A stretch of 64,000 nt of DNA from Streptomyces nodosus (GTDB lineage: Bacteria > Actinomycetota > Actinomycetes > Streptomycetales > Streptomycetaceae), in the NCBI RefSeq assembly GCF_008704995.1, contig NZ_CP023747.1, positions 1,383,501 through 1,447,500 on the forward strand, in the 5' to 3' direction. This document shows, one piece after another, positions 34,021 to 42,635 of the stretch. A program made the translations under genes and the position numbers. The notes under the pieces were generated by a model. That model saw nothing but the letters and a program-made list of their open reading frames with translations, was not told where the DNA came from and made no database searches. Every line of letters starts with the position of its first letter. Within the stretch, counting starts at the first letter, position 1.

Positions 34021-35406
34021 CTACGGCCGGCTCGCCCACGGGTGGTTCTCGATGGTCAGGTCCAGGAAGTGGGCCGCGCAGGAGATGCACGGGTCGTGGT
34101 TGCGGATCGCGCGCTCGCACAGGTGGATGAGGTCGGCGTCGGATGGCCGCCCCCGGTCCAGGGCGGCCTGGGTCAGGCGGCGCAGGTCCTCCTCGATCGC
34201 CCCCTGGTTCTGCGCGGTCGGCGGGACGAGGCAGGCCTCGGTGATGCGCCCCTCGTCGTCGAACGCATAGCGGTGGTAGAGCAGGCCCCGTGGCGCCTCG
34301 GTGGCCCCGTGCCCCACGGCCGCCCGGGGCGACACCTCCGTGTACGGGCGTTCCGGAGGCTCATAGGCGTCGATGATCCGGAGGGCCTCCTCCACCGCGT
34401 AGAGCACCTCGACCGCCCGTACGACGATGCTGCGGTAGGGGTTTCTGCAGACCTCGCCCCGCATCGTGCCGTCCGCGCCGGGGACCGGCGGGGCGCCCAG
34501 CCCGGCCTCGTGTGCGGCCTGCAAGGCGGTCGGGGAGAGCTGATGGCCGCTGACGGCGTAGCGGGCGAGGGAGCCGGTGAGGTGCCGGCGGCCGTCCAGC
34601 CGTGCACGGAGGGCGGTGGAGTGGGGGACCTGTTCCTCGGTGACATGGCCGGAGAAGTCCTGGACCGGGAAGGTGTACGGGGGCAGGGAGCCGGCCTCCG
34701 GGAGAACGGTGGGCACGCCCGACTCGATGGCATAGGTGCCGGGTTCGGCCAGCGCCAGCAGGTCGGCGGTGCACTCGGCGTCGGGGAAGTCGAAGCCGGC
34801 GACCCAGCGCACGGTCTCCCACGCGTCGTCCAGAGCGATCCGCAGCCGTTGCTCGAGGGGCCGGAGCTCGGCGGGGGCGGGCACCCGGTGGAAGCCGCCG
34901 AGGCGGACGTTGACGGGGTGGATGGCGCGTCCGCCGAGCAGTTCCATGATGGCGTTGCCGGCTTGTTTGAGCCGCAGCCCGCGCTCGACCTGGCTCCGGT
35001 GGGTGCGGGCCATGCTGATCGCGCCGTCATGACCGAGGAAGTCGGGGGCGTGCAGCAGATAGATGTGCAGGGTCTGGCTCTCGATCCACTCGCCGCAGTA
35101 CAACAGGCGCCGCAGCGCCGCGAGTCGGCCGTCGACCACGGTTCCACAGGCGTCCTCGACGGCCCGGCAGGCGCTCAGCTGGTAGGCGACCGGGCAGATC
35201 CCGCAGACCCGCGAGGTGAGATCGGGCGCCTCGGTGTGGGCGCGGCCGCACAGAAAGGCCTCGAAGAACCGAGGAGGCTCATAGATCCTCAACCGGGCCT
35301 CGGTGACGGTGCCGTCGTGGACCCGCAGATACAGGGCCGCCTCGCCCTCGACGCGGGCGAGTGCGGGGATGCGCAGCACCCGGGATCCGGCGGCGGGCTC
35401 GGTCAT
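34021..35406 (-). CDS. hyhL: NiFe hydrogenase large (alpha) subunit, group 3b-type
   Basis: The 461-residue protein holds the NiFe active site. The proximal Cys pair is in RVCGICP (Cys68, Cys71) and the distal pair in DPCISCAAH (Cys440, Cys443, His446). A 15-residue tail after His446 is the peptide normally removed after nickel insertion. The position after RVCGICPVA that is often His is Tyr (PVAYQLSA). In the group 3b NADP-linked enzyme this subunit joins small, flavin and ferredoxin-like subunits, all present upstream. The start overlaps the small-subunit stop (ATGA, 35403-35406), so it is the last gene of the operon. No hyp maturation genes are in the window. Confidence 0.92.
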   Translation of the reverse strand: MTEPAAGSRVLRIPALARVEGEAALYLRVHDGTVTEARLRIYEPPRFFEAFLCGRAHTEAPDLTSRVCGICPVAYQLSACRAVEDACGTVVDGRLAALRRLLYCGEWIESQTLHIYLLHAPDFLGHDGAISMARTHRSQVERGLRLKQAGNAIMELLGGRAIHPVNVRLGGFHRVPAPAELRPLEQRLRIALDDAWETVRWVAGFDFPDAECTADLLALAEPGTYAIESGVPTVLPEAGSLPPYTFPVQDFSGHVTEEQVPHSTALRARLDGRRHLTGSLARYAVSGHQLSPTALQAAHEAGLGAPPVPGADGTMRGEVCRNPYRSIVVRAVEVLYAVEEALRIIDAYEPPERPYTEVSPRAAVGHGATEAPRGLLYHRYAFDDEGRITEACLVPPTAQNQGAIEEDLRRLTQAALDRGRPSDADLIHLCERAIRNHDPCISCAAHFLDLTIENHPWASRP

Positions 35407-36194
35407 GGCCCCTCTTCCTCCTCCAGCGCGGCGAAGGCGGTGACATTGAAGGTGTGCAGAAATCTGCCGATGGCGTCGTCGTGCATCCCGTCATGGCGCA
35501 GGACGGGGATCAGGGCGGGCAGATTGGTGGTGGCGGCGGGTCCGAAGCAGCCGTAGCAGCCGCGACCGTAGGTGGGGCACAGGGCTCCGCACCCGGCGTG
35601 GGTGACGGGTCCGAGGCAGGGCGTGCCATGGGCGACCAGGACGCACACATTGTCACGCTGTTTGCAGGAGAAGCAGACGCTGTGGTCGGGGATGCCGGGC
35701 TTGCGGCCGATGAGGAAGGCGGTGACGACCTCGAGGAGCTGGCCGCGGTCGATGGGGCAGCCGCGCAGCTCGAAATCGACCGGCACATGGGCGGAGATCG
35801 GGGTGGAGCAGGCGAGGGTCGCGATGTAGTCGGGGCGGGCGTAGACCTTCTCCAGATACTCCGTCGTTCCGGCGTGGTTCCGCAGGGCCTGGACGCCTCC
35901 GGCCGTGGCGCAGGCACCGATGGTGACGAGATGCCGGGACGCGTCACGGATACGCCGGACGCGCTCCAGATGCTCGGGGGTGGAGACCGACCCCTCGACG
36001 AGCGACAGATCGAAGGGACCGGAACCGATGTCGCCGGAGGCCTCCAGGAAGTGGGCGATCTCCAGTTCCTCGGCGATGCCCAGCAGTTCGTCCTCGCAGT
36101 CGAGCAGGGTGAGCTGACAGCCGTCGCACGACGCGAACTTGAACACGCCGAGTCGCGGACGGGCGTGCTCCGGCGGCGGGGTGGGATCGCTCAT
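35403..36194 (-). CDS. hyhS: NiFe hydrogenase small (delta) subunit
   Basis: The 263-residue protein carries Fe-S clusters that take electrons to or from the NiFe centre. The proximal-cluster motif is FASCDGCQ (Cys23, Cys26), continued by GACATAGG and [10 protein letters not shown] Cys-rich C-terminus ([37 protein letters not shown]) adds further clusters. There is no Tat signal, so the enzyme is cytoplasmic, as for group 3. The start ATG 36194 sits one base after the gamma stop with GGGAG upstream. It is longer than the membrane-bound type by virtue of its extra Cys block. Confidence 0.92.
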   Translation of the reverse strand: MSDPTPPPEHARPRLGVFKFASCDGCQLTLLDCEDELLGIAEELEIAHFLEASGDIGSGPFDLSLVEGSVSTPEHLERVRRIRDASRHLVTIGACATAGGVQALRNHAGTTEYLEKVYARPDYIATLACSTPISAHVPVDFELRGCPIDRGQLLEVVTAFLIGRKPGIPDHSVCFSCKQRDNVCVLVAHGTPCLGPVTHAGCGALCPTYGRGCYGCFGPAATTNLPALIPVLRHDGMHDDAIGRFLHTFNVTAFAALEEEEGP

Positions 36195-36195
36195 C

Positions 36196-37002
36196 TCACA
36201 ACTCCCGTACGGCGAGCAGCGGACCGGCCAGGTCATGACCGACGACGGGGCCGTCCCGGCAGAGCAGCAGCGGGCCGAGCTGGCAGTGACCGCAGTGACC
36301 GGTGCCGCAGCGCATGGTGCGTTCCAGGGAGACCCGGATCCGATCGGCGCGCACCCCGCGGTGAATCAGCTCGCGGGCCGTGGCCCGGATCATGACCTCG
36401 GGGCCGCAGACGAAGGCGGTGGTCCGCTCCGGGGCGCAGTGGGCCTCGTCCAGCAGGGTGGTGACGACTCCGACCCGGCCGGTCCAGCCGCCGGTGGGCC
36501 GGTCGACCGTGACGGCGCCGAACGGCCTTCTCCAGGAGGGGAGTTCGTCCCGGTAGAGCAGATCGTCGGGGGTGCGGGCCCCGATGAGGACGTTCAGCCT
36601 CCCATAGGCGCCGGGCTCGGCGAGGACGGCATGGATCAGGGGGCGCAGCGGGGCGAGGCCGATGCCCCCGGCGATGACGAGCAGATCGTGTCCCCGGGCA
36701 GCGGTCAGGCCCCAGTCGGTGCCGAAGGGGCCGCGCAGTCCGACCGAGGCCCCCGTCGACAGCTCGCACAGCGCCCGGGACACGGCGCCGACCGCGCGGA
36801 CCGTGTGCGCGAGCCGCCCGTCCGGGGCCGTGCGGGAGGCCGAGACCGGGATCTCACCGACGCCGAAGGCGTACATCATGGCGAACTGGCCCGGTGCGAA
36901 AGGGCTCAGGGGCTCCCCCACCGGCTCCAGACGGAGGGTCACCGTGTCGGCCGTCTCACGGTGACGGCCGACGAGGCGATGGGGGACGGGGACGGTCGTC
37001 AT
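36196..37002 (-). CDS. hyhG: Hydrogenase FAD/NAD(P)-binding (gamma, diaphorase) subunit
   Basis: The 268-residue protein is a ferredoxin reductase-type module. [22 protein letters not shown] binds [26 protein letters not shown] and [22 protein letters not shown] bind NAD(P), and the C-terminal [17 protein letters not shown] holds a 2Fe-2S cluster. It would link H2 oxidation or production to NADP(H). It starts at ATG 37002, overlapping the CNBD gene stop by 4 nt (ATGA), and ends one base before hyhS. Confidence 0.9.
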   Translation of the reverse strand: MTTVPVPHRLVGRHRETADTVTLRLEPVGEPLSPFAPGQFAMMYAFGVGEIPVSASRTAPDGRLAHTVRAVGAVSRALCELSTGASVGLRGPFGTDWGLTAARGHDLLVIAGGIGLAPLRPLIHAVLAEPGAYGRLNVLIGARTPDDLLYRDELPSWRRPFGAVTVDRPTGGWTGRVGVVTTLLDEAHCAPERTTAFVCGPEVMIRATARELIHRGVRADRIRVSLERTMRCGTGHCGHCQLGPLLLCRDGPVVGHDLAGPLLAVREL

Positions 37003-37475
37003 GGCCTCGGTGCGCTCCCCAGAGGACCGTAGAGGTCGAGCAGCCGGGTGCGGGTGGCACGCAGCCGGTGCCCGATCGTCTCGGCGACCAGGGTGACCAG
37101 CGCCAGACCGAACCCCGGGTCCGCGGCGCACGTCCGGCGCACCTCCTCGGCATCGAACTCCCAGGCCACCACGGGGCTCCTGGTCTCGGCCCCGAGATGC
37201 CACTGACGCGGCGGGCACAGCCAGGACCAGCCGAGGAGACCGCCCGCACCGATCGTCTCGACGACCGCACGTCCGCGGCCGGGGATCTGGATGTCGAGCG
37301 CCACCACGCCGGTACGGACGATCCAGAAGCGGTCGGCCGGCTCGCCCTCCTCGAACAGCCGGGTGTCCCCCGGGTGGGTGACCTCCCGTGCTAGGCCGAG
37401 GAGCCGGTCCCGGTGCTCCGGCGACAGCGCGGCGAGCAGGCCGGCCCCGGGATCCGCGCCCTGCTGCGACCTCAT
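36999..37475 (-). CDS. CRP/FNR-like cyclic-nucleotide-binding domain protein without HTH, inside the hydrogenase operon
   Basis: The 158-residue protein consists of a CRP-type beta-barrel (HPGDTRLFEEGEPADRFWIVRTGVVALDIQIPG, VVETIGAGGLLGWSWLCPPRQWHLGAETRSPVVAWEF) and one long C-terminal helix (LVTLVAETIGHRLRATRTRLLDL). The DNA-binding HTH of true CRP is absent, since it would need about 70 more residues. The Arg of the cAMP phosphate cassette is not evident, so the ligand may be another nucleotide or none. ATGA overlaps on both sides lock it into translation with hyhB and hyhG. It may regulate or assemble the enzyme. Confidence 0.85.
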   Translation of the reverse strand: MRSQQGADPGAGLLAALSPEHRDRLLGLAREVTHPGDTRLFEEGEPADRFWIVRTGVVALDIQIPGRGRAVVETIGAGGLLGWSWLCPPRQWHLGAETRSPVVAWEFDAEEVRRTCAADPGFGLALVTLVAETIGHRLRATRTRLLDLYGPLGSAPRP

Positions 37476-38632
37476 CGCGCGGTCCCCCTCTCCCCGGCGT
37501 CCCGCTGCGCCTTCTCCGTGGCCTCCCGGTGCAGGGCGTGAGCCTCCTCGGTGAGGTCGATGCCGGTGGGGCACCAGACGATGCAGCGACCACAGCCGAC
37601 ACACCCGGAACTGCCGAACTGGTCGTGCCAGGTGCCGATCTTGTGGGTGAGCCACTGCCGGTAGCGGCTGCGGGGGGTGGCACGGACCGGGCCGCCGTGC
37701 AGCAGGGTGAAGTCCAGGTCGTAGCAGGAGTCCCAGCGGCGCCAGCGCTCGGCGTGGTCGCCGGTCAGGTCGGTGATGTCCTCGGTGGTGGTGCAGAAGC
37801 AGGTGGGGCAGACCATGGTGCAGTTGCCGCAGCTCAGGCAGCGGGAGGTGACATCGTCCCAGCGGTCGGCCTCCAGGGTGTCCCGCATCAGGGCGCGCAG
37901 GTCGACCGGTGGCATGGACCGGCCCATCCGCTCGGCGGCCCGGCTCACGGCCCCGGCCGCCGCGGTGCGCGTGGCGTCGTCGGCGCCGCGGCGCGGCAGT
38001 TCCGCGAGCACGGCGGCGCCCTCCTCGCTGCCGCTGCGGCAGAGAAAGCGATGGCCGTCACGGTCCACCACCTCGGTGAGCGCGAGGTCGTATCCGGCGT
38101 CCACGGCCGGTCCCGAGCCCATGGAGACGCAGAAGCAGGTGGCTCCCGGCTCGGTGCACTCGGCGGCGATCAGAAAGGCCCCCGAGCGGCGTGCGTCATA
38201 GGCGGGGTCCCGGTACCGGCCGCCGGTCGTCACCCGGTCCAGGATCCGCACGGCCCGCAGGTCGCAGGGCCTCACCCCGAGGAACGCGTACGAGACACCG
38301 GCGGGCTCTTCCTCGCGCACGGTCATCCCGCCGTCGGCGTCACGGTCGGCGGTCCACTGGCGGACCCTTCGGGGGTGCAGGAACGACTTCCAGGACTGCG
38401 GGCCCGCACTGTGCGCGAAGGCGGCCTCGTCCTGCCTCCGGCGGACCCGGTACCGCCCCGCCTCCGCCTCGACCCCCCAGCCGTACGGCAGTTCGTCGGC
38501 GGAGTCCAACTCGGCCAGCACGATGGCACGGTCCCGTAGCGTGGGGCCGATCACGGTACGACCGCGCCGTTTCAGGACCCGCACCAGCGCGTCGAGACCG
38601 CCTCGGTCGAGGACGGCGTCCGGGTCGGTCAT
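37472..38632 (-). CDS. hyhB: Hydrogenase beta subunit, 4Fe-4S ferredoxin-like
   Basis: The 386-residue protein has two 4Fe-4S motifs near its C-terminus, [16 protein letters not shown] (about residues 265-280) and [12 protein letters not shown] (about 344-355). The N-terminal half ([31 protein letters not shown]) matches the sulfhydrogenase beta subunit family. It passes electrons between the flavin subunit and the hydrogenase core. It is the first gene of the operon; the stop overlaps the CNBD gene start (ATGA). A DosR-like site lies 27 nt before the start. Confidence 0.9.
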   Translation of the reverse strand: MTDPDAVLDRGGLDALVRVLKRRGRTVIGPTLRDRAIVLAELDSADELPYGWGVEAEAGRYRVRRRQDEAAFAHSAGPQSWKSFLHPRRVRQWTADRDADGGMTVREEEPAGVSYAFLGVRPCDLRAVRILDRVTTGGRYRDPAYDARRSGAFLIAAECTEPGATCFCVSMGSGPAVDAGYDLALTEVVDRDGHRFLCRSGSEEGAAVLAELPRRGADDATRTAAAGAVSRAAERMGRSMPPVDLRALMRDTLEADRWDDVTSRCLSCGNCTMVCPTCFCTTTEDITDLTGDHAERWRRWDSCYDLDFTLLHGGPVRATPRSRYRQWLTHKIGTWHDQFGSSGCVGCGRCIVWCPTGIDLTEEAHALHREATEKAQRDAGERGTAR

Positions 38633-39187
38633 CCTCGTTCCCTCGCTCCTGGCCCTCCGGGCCGATGGCCCATCGCGGCCGTGGGTCCGGGAGCTGTCCG
38701 GGCGACGGGCAGGATCATGCCGGGATCGCGCCGCGCACGCACCACAGTCCCCGCATCGGCTCCTGACAGGGTGTCAGGTGTGGGCGCCGTGCCGTCCGAC
38801 GCCGGTCCGGCGTGTCCCGCGCGCCCCCCGCCCGGGTCCGGCCACACAGGTACCTGCTCACCGGCACGTTCGGGTCACCCGGAGAGCAGGCCACTTGGAG
38901 AGTAGGACGCCGACGCACTGCTGCCGCCCCGATGCGGTCCGCCGACGGCCGTACCGCCTCGGCCACCACCGGGATCCGCCCGGCATCGTGCCCGCAGTCC
39001 GCCGGACCATGGCACCGGGCGGACGGAGGTGCCACCCGGTTCCAGGGCCCGGGTCAGTACATCGACACATCGACCCGGCGGCCGTCGGCGCCCGGAGGCG
39101 TACCCCACCGGTCGGCCGGGCCCGCACCCGAGCTCACCCGGACGGCCCGCACCCCCGGTGCACCCGACACGCCCGCGGTACGTCACC
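38633..39187. other. Non-coding leader of the hydrogenase operon
   Basis: These 555 bases between the operon start and the CBS gene stop hold no convincing coding frame on either strand. They include the DosR-like site at 38659 and several short inverted repeats. The length suggests a regulatory region for the hydrogenase promoter. Confidence 0.45.
38659..38671. promoter_or_regulatory. DosR/OsdR-like box before the hydrogenase operon
   Basis: GGGCC-GAT-GGCCC is a near-perfect palindrome 27 nt before hyhB. Read on the minus strand, GGGCCATCGGCCC shares the CCATCGGCCC core with the site upstream of the multicopper oxidase. It resembles mycobacterial DosR sites (14 nt, GGGNC...GNCCC) though one base shorter. 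Confidence 0.35.
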
Positions 39188-39901
39188 TCACCGGCGGGGC
39201 GCGGATCCGCCAGGAGCTCCGCGCAGCCCGGACGCCTCGTCTGCGGACTCCTCGGCGTCGTAGGTGTAGCCGATCGACTGATGAACGGCGACCACGCCGT
39301 CGACGGACCGGCACAGACGCTCGAGCACCGGGATGACCGTCCGCCCTTCGACCCGGCCGGTCAGCGTCACCACGCCCTCGCGCACCTCGACGCGTACGCT
39401 GCCCGACGGTATGCCCAGGGTCTCGCGCAGCACATCGTGGTAGATCTCGTCGGTGATGGCTCCGTCGCTGCGCAGGAAGGGCCGCAGCAGATCGCTCCGG
39501 CTGACGATGCCCACGAGCCTGCCGCCGTCGTCGACCACGGGGAGCCGCTTCACCTTGCTGCGGTACATGGTCCGAGCGGTCTCGGCGACGTTCCAGCCGG
39601 GCCGCGCGGTGACCACGGGTGCGGTCATCATCGCCGCCGCGGTCTCGGCCCCGGCACGTGCCAGATCGTCCCGACCGAGCCGGCGCCCCATCGGCCGTCC
39701 CTCGGGGTCGGGCAGGCTCGCCGCCTTGGCGAGCAGGTCCGCCTCGGACACGACACCGACGGGACGTCCCTCGCCGTCGACGACGGGGACCGCCGTGACG
39801 TCGTTGTCGCTGAGCAACTGGGCGATCTCCTTGAAGGTCGAGTCGGGGCGTGCCGTGACGACGGGATGCGTCATGACTTCGACGATGGTCCGGTGCTGCA
39901 T
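39188..39901 (-). CDS. CBS-domain pair plus BON-domain protein
   Basis: The 237-residue protein has two CBS domains (about residues 6-58 with MTHPVVTARPDSTFKEIAQLLSDNDVTAVPVVDGEGRPVGVV, and 92-145 with MMTAPVVTARPGWNVAETARTMYRSKVKRLPVVDD) and a C-terminal BON domain (VEVREGVVTLTGRVEGRTVIPVLERLCRSVDGVVAV). CBS pairs bind adenine nucleotides and sense energy charge. This domain order is common in hypoxia-responsive actinobacterial proteins. ATG 39901. Its neighbours (hydrogenase, USP) support an energy-stress role. Confidence 0.9.
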   Translation of the reverse strand: MQHRTIVEVMTHPVVTARPDSTFKEIAQLLSDNDVTAVPVVDGEGRPVGVVSEADLLAKAASLPDPEGRPMGRRLGRDDLARAGAETAAAMMTAPVVTARPGWNVAETARTMYRSKVKRLPVVDDGGRLVGIVSRSDLLRPFLRSDGAITDEIYHDVLRETLGIPSGSVRVEVREGVVTLTGRVEGRTVIPVLERLCRSVDGVVAVHQSIGYTYDAEESADEASGLRGAPGGSAPRR

Positions 39902-39970
39902 GGTCCGCTCTCCTTCCGTGCGCGCTCCGCACCGGTACCGGCGCCCCGGAAGCGTGTCCGGTCCTCCGGG

Positions 39971-40012
39971 GCTCCGGGACTCCAGGGCTCCGGGACTCCA
40001 GGGCTCCGGGGG
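39971..40012. repeat. Tandem 16-bp repeat upstream of the CBS gene
   Basis: GCTCCGGGACTCCAGG occurs twice in direct tandem (39971-39986, 39987-40002), followed by a partial third copy. It is a simple slippage repeat in the leader; no function is evident. Confidence 0.65.
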
Positions 40013-40125
40013 CGATCACCGGTACGGCCGCTGCCGTAGCCGCCGGACCGCGGCAGCGGTTGCCCACTCCCCCAGTGCACCGCGCCGGCTGCCGGCTTGC
40101 TGGAGCCGGTCAGTCCCGGGGACGG

Positions 40126-40139
40126 GGGCCGAAGGTCCC
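40126..40139. promoter_or_regulatory. DosR/OsdR-like box upstream of the CBS gene
   Basis: On the minus strand GGGACCTTCGGCCC matches the mycobacterial DosR pattern GGGNCNTTNGNCCC at every defined position. It lies 225 nt before the CBS start, just past the end of the multicopper oxidase gene. Confidence 0.45.
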
Positions 40140-40155
40140 GGCCGTCGGCTCGCGG

Positions 40156-42099
40156 TCAGGCCGGACCGACGAGGAAGGGCCGCATCATTTCGTTGTCCTC
40201 GTGTTCCAGCATGTGGCAGTGCCACATGAACCGGCCCGCCCGCCCGAATCGCAGCTTGATACGGGTGATCGCGTGGGGCGGGGCGATCACCGTGTCCTTG
40301 AAGCCGCGCTCCCCCGCCTCCGGGGGCCGGCGGCTGCCCGCCGGGAGCGGCTGCCGGTCGACGACCTGGAACTGGAGCTCATGGACATGGATCGGATGGG
40401 CGTCGTTCGTCAAATTGTGGATCTCCCAGATCTCCGTCGCCCCGAGCGTCGGGTTCTCCGTGATGGGGTCGTCCCATCTCAGAGGCTTAGGTCTGTCCCG
40501 GGCGTCGAAGGTGCCGAGCAGCACCACCCGGGGGCCGACGCCCGGCAGACGATCCGAGGAGAGTTCGTTCAGCGAGAGCCGCCGGGTGAGTCCGGCCGCG
40601 CCCAGCGGTTCCAGCGGCGGGAGGGTGAGCCGGGCGGGTGCCGTGGAGGTGTCCGGCGCGGTGAGGGGGCCGACGGTGAACTTCATGACCTGCCCGGTGG
40701 TCCGCGCGTCCGCCGGGGTGAAGTCCTTCCCGGCCACCCCGCCGGGATAGGGCACATCCGGTCCCTCATTGATCAGATACAGCTCGGTGCCCACGGGGAG
40801 TGAGGTGAAGTCGACGACCACATCGGCGCGTTCGGCCGGTGCGAGCAGCAGTTCGTCGCGCTGCACGGGCGCGGGCAGAAAGCCTCCGTCGCTCCCCAGC
40901 TGCCACAGATCGAGCGCCGCCGGCGCGGGTCGGTGCGCGAGGGGATCCCTGACGATCTTCAGGATCAGAGTGCGCGCGTTGCAGCCGTTGAGGAAGCGGA
41001 ACCGGTAGCGGCGCGGCTCCACCGTCAGTACCGGCCATGTCCTGCCGTTGGTGACCATGGTGGTGCCGAAGTACTCCGGATTCCAGATCGGCGCGATGTC
41101 GCTGCCGGGGATGTAAGGGCCCTCGAACTGGTCGAAGAGGGCCCGGCTGGGCGTATAGAACAGGCTTCCGTCGGTGCGGAACGAGCGGTCCTGGACGACC
41201 ACCGGTATCTCGTGGTGGCGGGTGCCGGGTGGGTCGCCGAGCCTGGGCGCGGGTCCGGGCAGCACGCCCTCCTCGAGATCCACGGGTCCACCGCGCAGCA
41301 GATAGAAGCCCGCCAGTCCCGCGTACACGTTCAGCCGGGTGATGCCCAGGACATGGTCGTGGAACCACAGCGTGCCGGCCCTGCCGCGGTTGGCGTAGTG
41401 GAAGACGGCGTCCGCCGGTCCCCAGGGAACTCCGTGGAGCGCCCGGGACTTCTCCGCGTACACGTCGTAGAAGGATCCCTGGCGCGCGTAGCCCTGCGGG
41501 ATGTCGCGCGCGTCGGGGAGGTACCAGGCCTCGGCGTAACCGTCGCTCTCCTCCTCGTTCTCTCCCCCGTGCAGATGGGTCACGATGGGCACCGGGCCCC
41601 GGTACGGTCCGGGAGTCGAGTCGAAGTCGGGGTGCGAGTCCCGCCCGCTCACTCCGCCCCCGGGGTTCGCCCAGTGGAGGGTGGGGTCGACGGGCAGCAG
41701 ATGCGGGAGGTATCCGCCGTTCGGGTCGACCAGCTGATTGACCCATCGGACCCGGACGGTTCGTCCGTGCCGGGCCTCGATGGTGCGGGCCGGGAAATGG
41801 AAGGTCTCCGGGGCCCCGGTCGCGCCGTATCCCCAGACCGTGGTGGCCGGTCTGCCCGGCGGGAGTATCTGCTGCCGGAACTGCCGGACGCCGATGGTGT
41901 AGCGGTCCTCGCCGCCGGTCCGGCTGTCCGGGGGCATGACCGGCGGGATCACCAGCTCAGCCACGTACTTCTCCACCGTCGACGGATCGAGGGTGTCCGC
42001 CTCCACCGACGCGGGCCGCGCCGCCGCCTTGCCGGGGGCGAGCAGCAAGCACGTGCCGCCCGCGACACCCGCCTGAAGGACACGTCGCCTGCTGACCAT
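40156..42099 (-). CDS. Tat-exported multicopper oxidase (CotA/bilirubin-oxidase type)
   Basis: The 647-residue protein starts MVSRRRVLQAGVAGGTCLLLAPG, a twin-arginine signal. Copper motifs are THLHG (type 2/3), WFHDH (type 3), HPIHVHEL (types 1-3), and HCHMLEHEDNEMM, containing the HCH tripeptide, the type 1 His and axial Met. This is a full set, so an active laccase-like oxidase is expected, perhaps oxidising phenols, Cu(I) or Mn. ATG 42099 follows GGAG at a 6-nt distance; a GTG at 42111 lacks a usable RBS. A DosR-like site lies upstream. Confidence 0.92.
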   Translation of the reverse strand: MVSRRRVLQAGVAGGTCLLLAPGKAAARPASVEADTLDPSTVEKYVAELVIPPVMPPDSRTGGEDRYTIGVRQFRQQILPPGRPATTVWGYGATGAPETFHFPARTIEARHGRTVRVRWVNQLVDPNGGYLPHLLPVDPTLHWANPGGGVSGRDSHPDFDSTPGPYRGPVPIVTHLHGGENEEESDGYAEAWYLPDARDIPQGYARQGSFYDVYAEKSRALHGVPWGPADAVFHYANRGRAGTLWFHDHVLGITRLNVYAGLAGFYLLRGGPVDLEEGVLPGPAPRLGDPPGTRHHEIPVVVQDRSFRTDGSLFYTPSRALFDQFEGPYIPGSDIAPIWNPEYFGTTMVTNGRTWPVLTVEPRRYRFRFLNGCNARTLILKIVRDPLAHRPAPAALDLWQLGSDGGFLPAPVQRDELLLAPAERADVVVDFTSLPVGTELYLINEGPDVPYPGGVAGKDFTPADARTTGQVMKFTVGPLTAPDTSTAPARLTLPPLEPLGAAGLTRRLSLNELSSDRLPGVGPRVVLLGTFDARDRPKPLRWDDPITENPTLGATEIWEIHNLTNDAHPIHVHELQFQVVDRQPLPAGSRRPPEAGERGFKDTVIAPPHAITRIKLRFGRAGRFMWHCHMLEHEDNEMMRPFLVGPA

Positions 42100-42183
42100 G
42101 GGCTTCTCCACACCTCGAACGGGAGCAGTGGGGACATGCGCGGCACCGGTGGTGCACGCGGCGAGCTGCCGGCTTTCGGCAAC

Positions 42184-42197
42184 GATCCCATCGGCCC
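42184..42197. promoter_or_regulatory. Weak DosR/OsdR-like site before the multicopper oxidase
   Basis: GATCCCATCGGCCC lies 84 nt before the oxidase start and shares CCATCGGCCC with the hydrogenase box. One half-site is good, the other degenerate. Confidence 0.25.
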
Positions 42198-42535
42198 GAC
42201 GGTCGTGCAGGGCGCTCCCGAAACCCCGGCCGGGTCCTCCCGGTACGTTCCGGACCGGCCGTGACCCGCCGCGGACGGGGCGGCCCGCGGGCCGGGCCCC
42301 GCGAGGGAACGGAGCATCGAACGGCGCACCCGCGTTCCCGCGAAGGAGTGATGGCTGCGCCTCTGACGAGCCGAACCCGATGAGGTCCAGGTGAGGTCCA
42401 GCCGAGATCCCATGGAATCGCCGGAGATGTCCCCCTCTGGGAGAGTGGGAGGCGGGATACGGACGCCCCCGCGTCGCCGTGCCGAGGAGACGAGAGGGCG
42501 ATGACCGCGCCGCGCCGGCGGGCTTCGGCGGATGT

Positions 42536-42594
42536 GCCGAACGCGGTGCGGACGCTCCCGGCGTGCCGACGCACGCGTCCGCACCGCGTTCGGC
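42536..42594 (+). promoter_or_regulatory. Perfect 20-bp inverted repeat in the USP leader
   Basis: The arm at 42536-42555 (GCCGAACGCGGTGCGGACGC) is exactly complementary to 42575-42594 with a 19-nt loop, 41 nt before the USP start codon. As RNA it is a very stable hairpin. It could be an attenuator, a terminator for upstream transcription, or a protein-binding palindrome. Confidence 0.7.
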
Positions 42595-42635
42595 CCCGGC
42601 CGTGCGTGGACGCGTCGGAAGAGCTGGAGGTGACG

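Larger units (their letters stand above)
42100..42635. other. Divergent intergenic region between the oxidase and USP genes
   Basis: These 536 bases hold no coding frame. They contain a DosR-like site (42184) toward the oxidase and a perfect 20-bp inverted repeat (42536-42594) just before the USP gene. The region is expected to hold divergent promoters. Confidence 0.5.

Noticed and set aside
39971..40012. Tandem 16-bp repeat considered as a CRISPR array
   Set aside because: The units are directly adjacent with no spacers and are too few. It is a simple tandem repeat.
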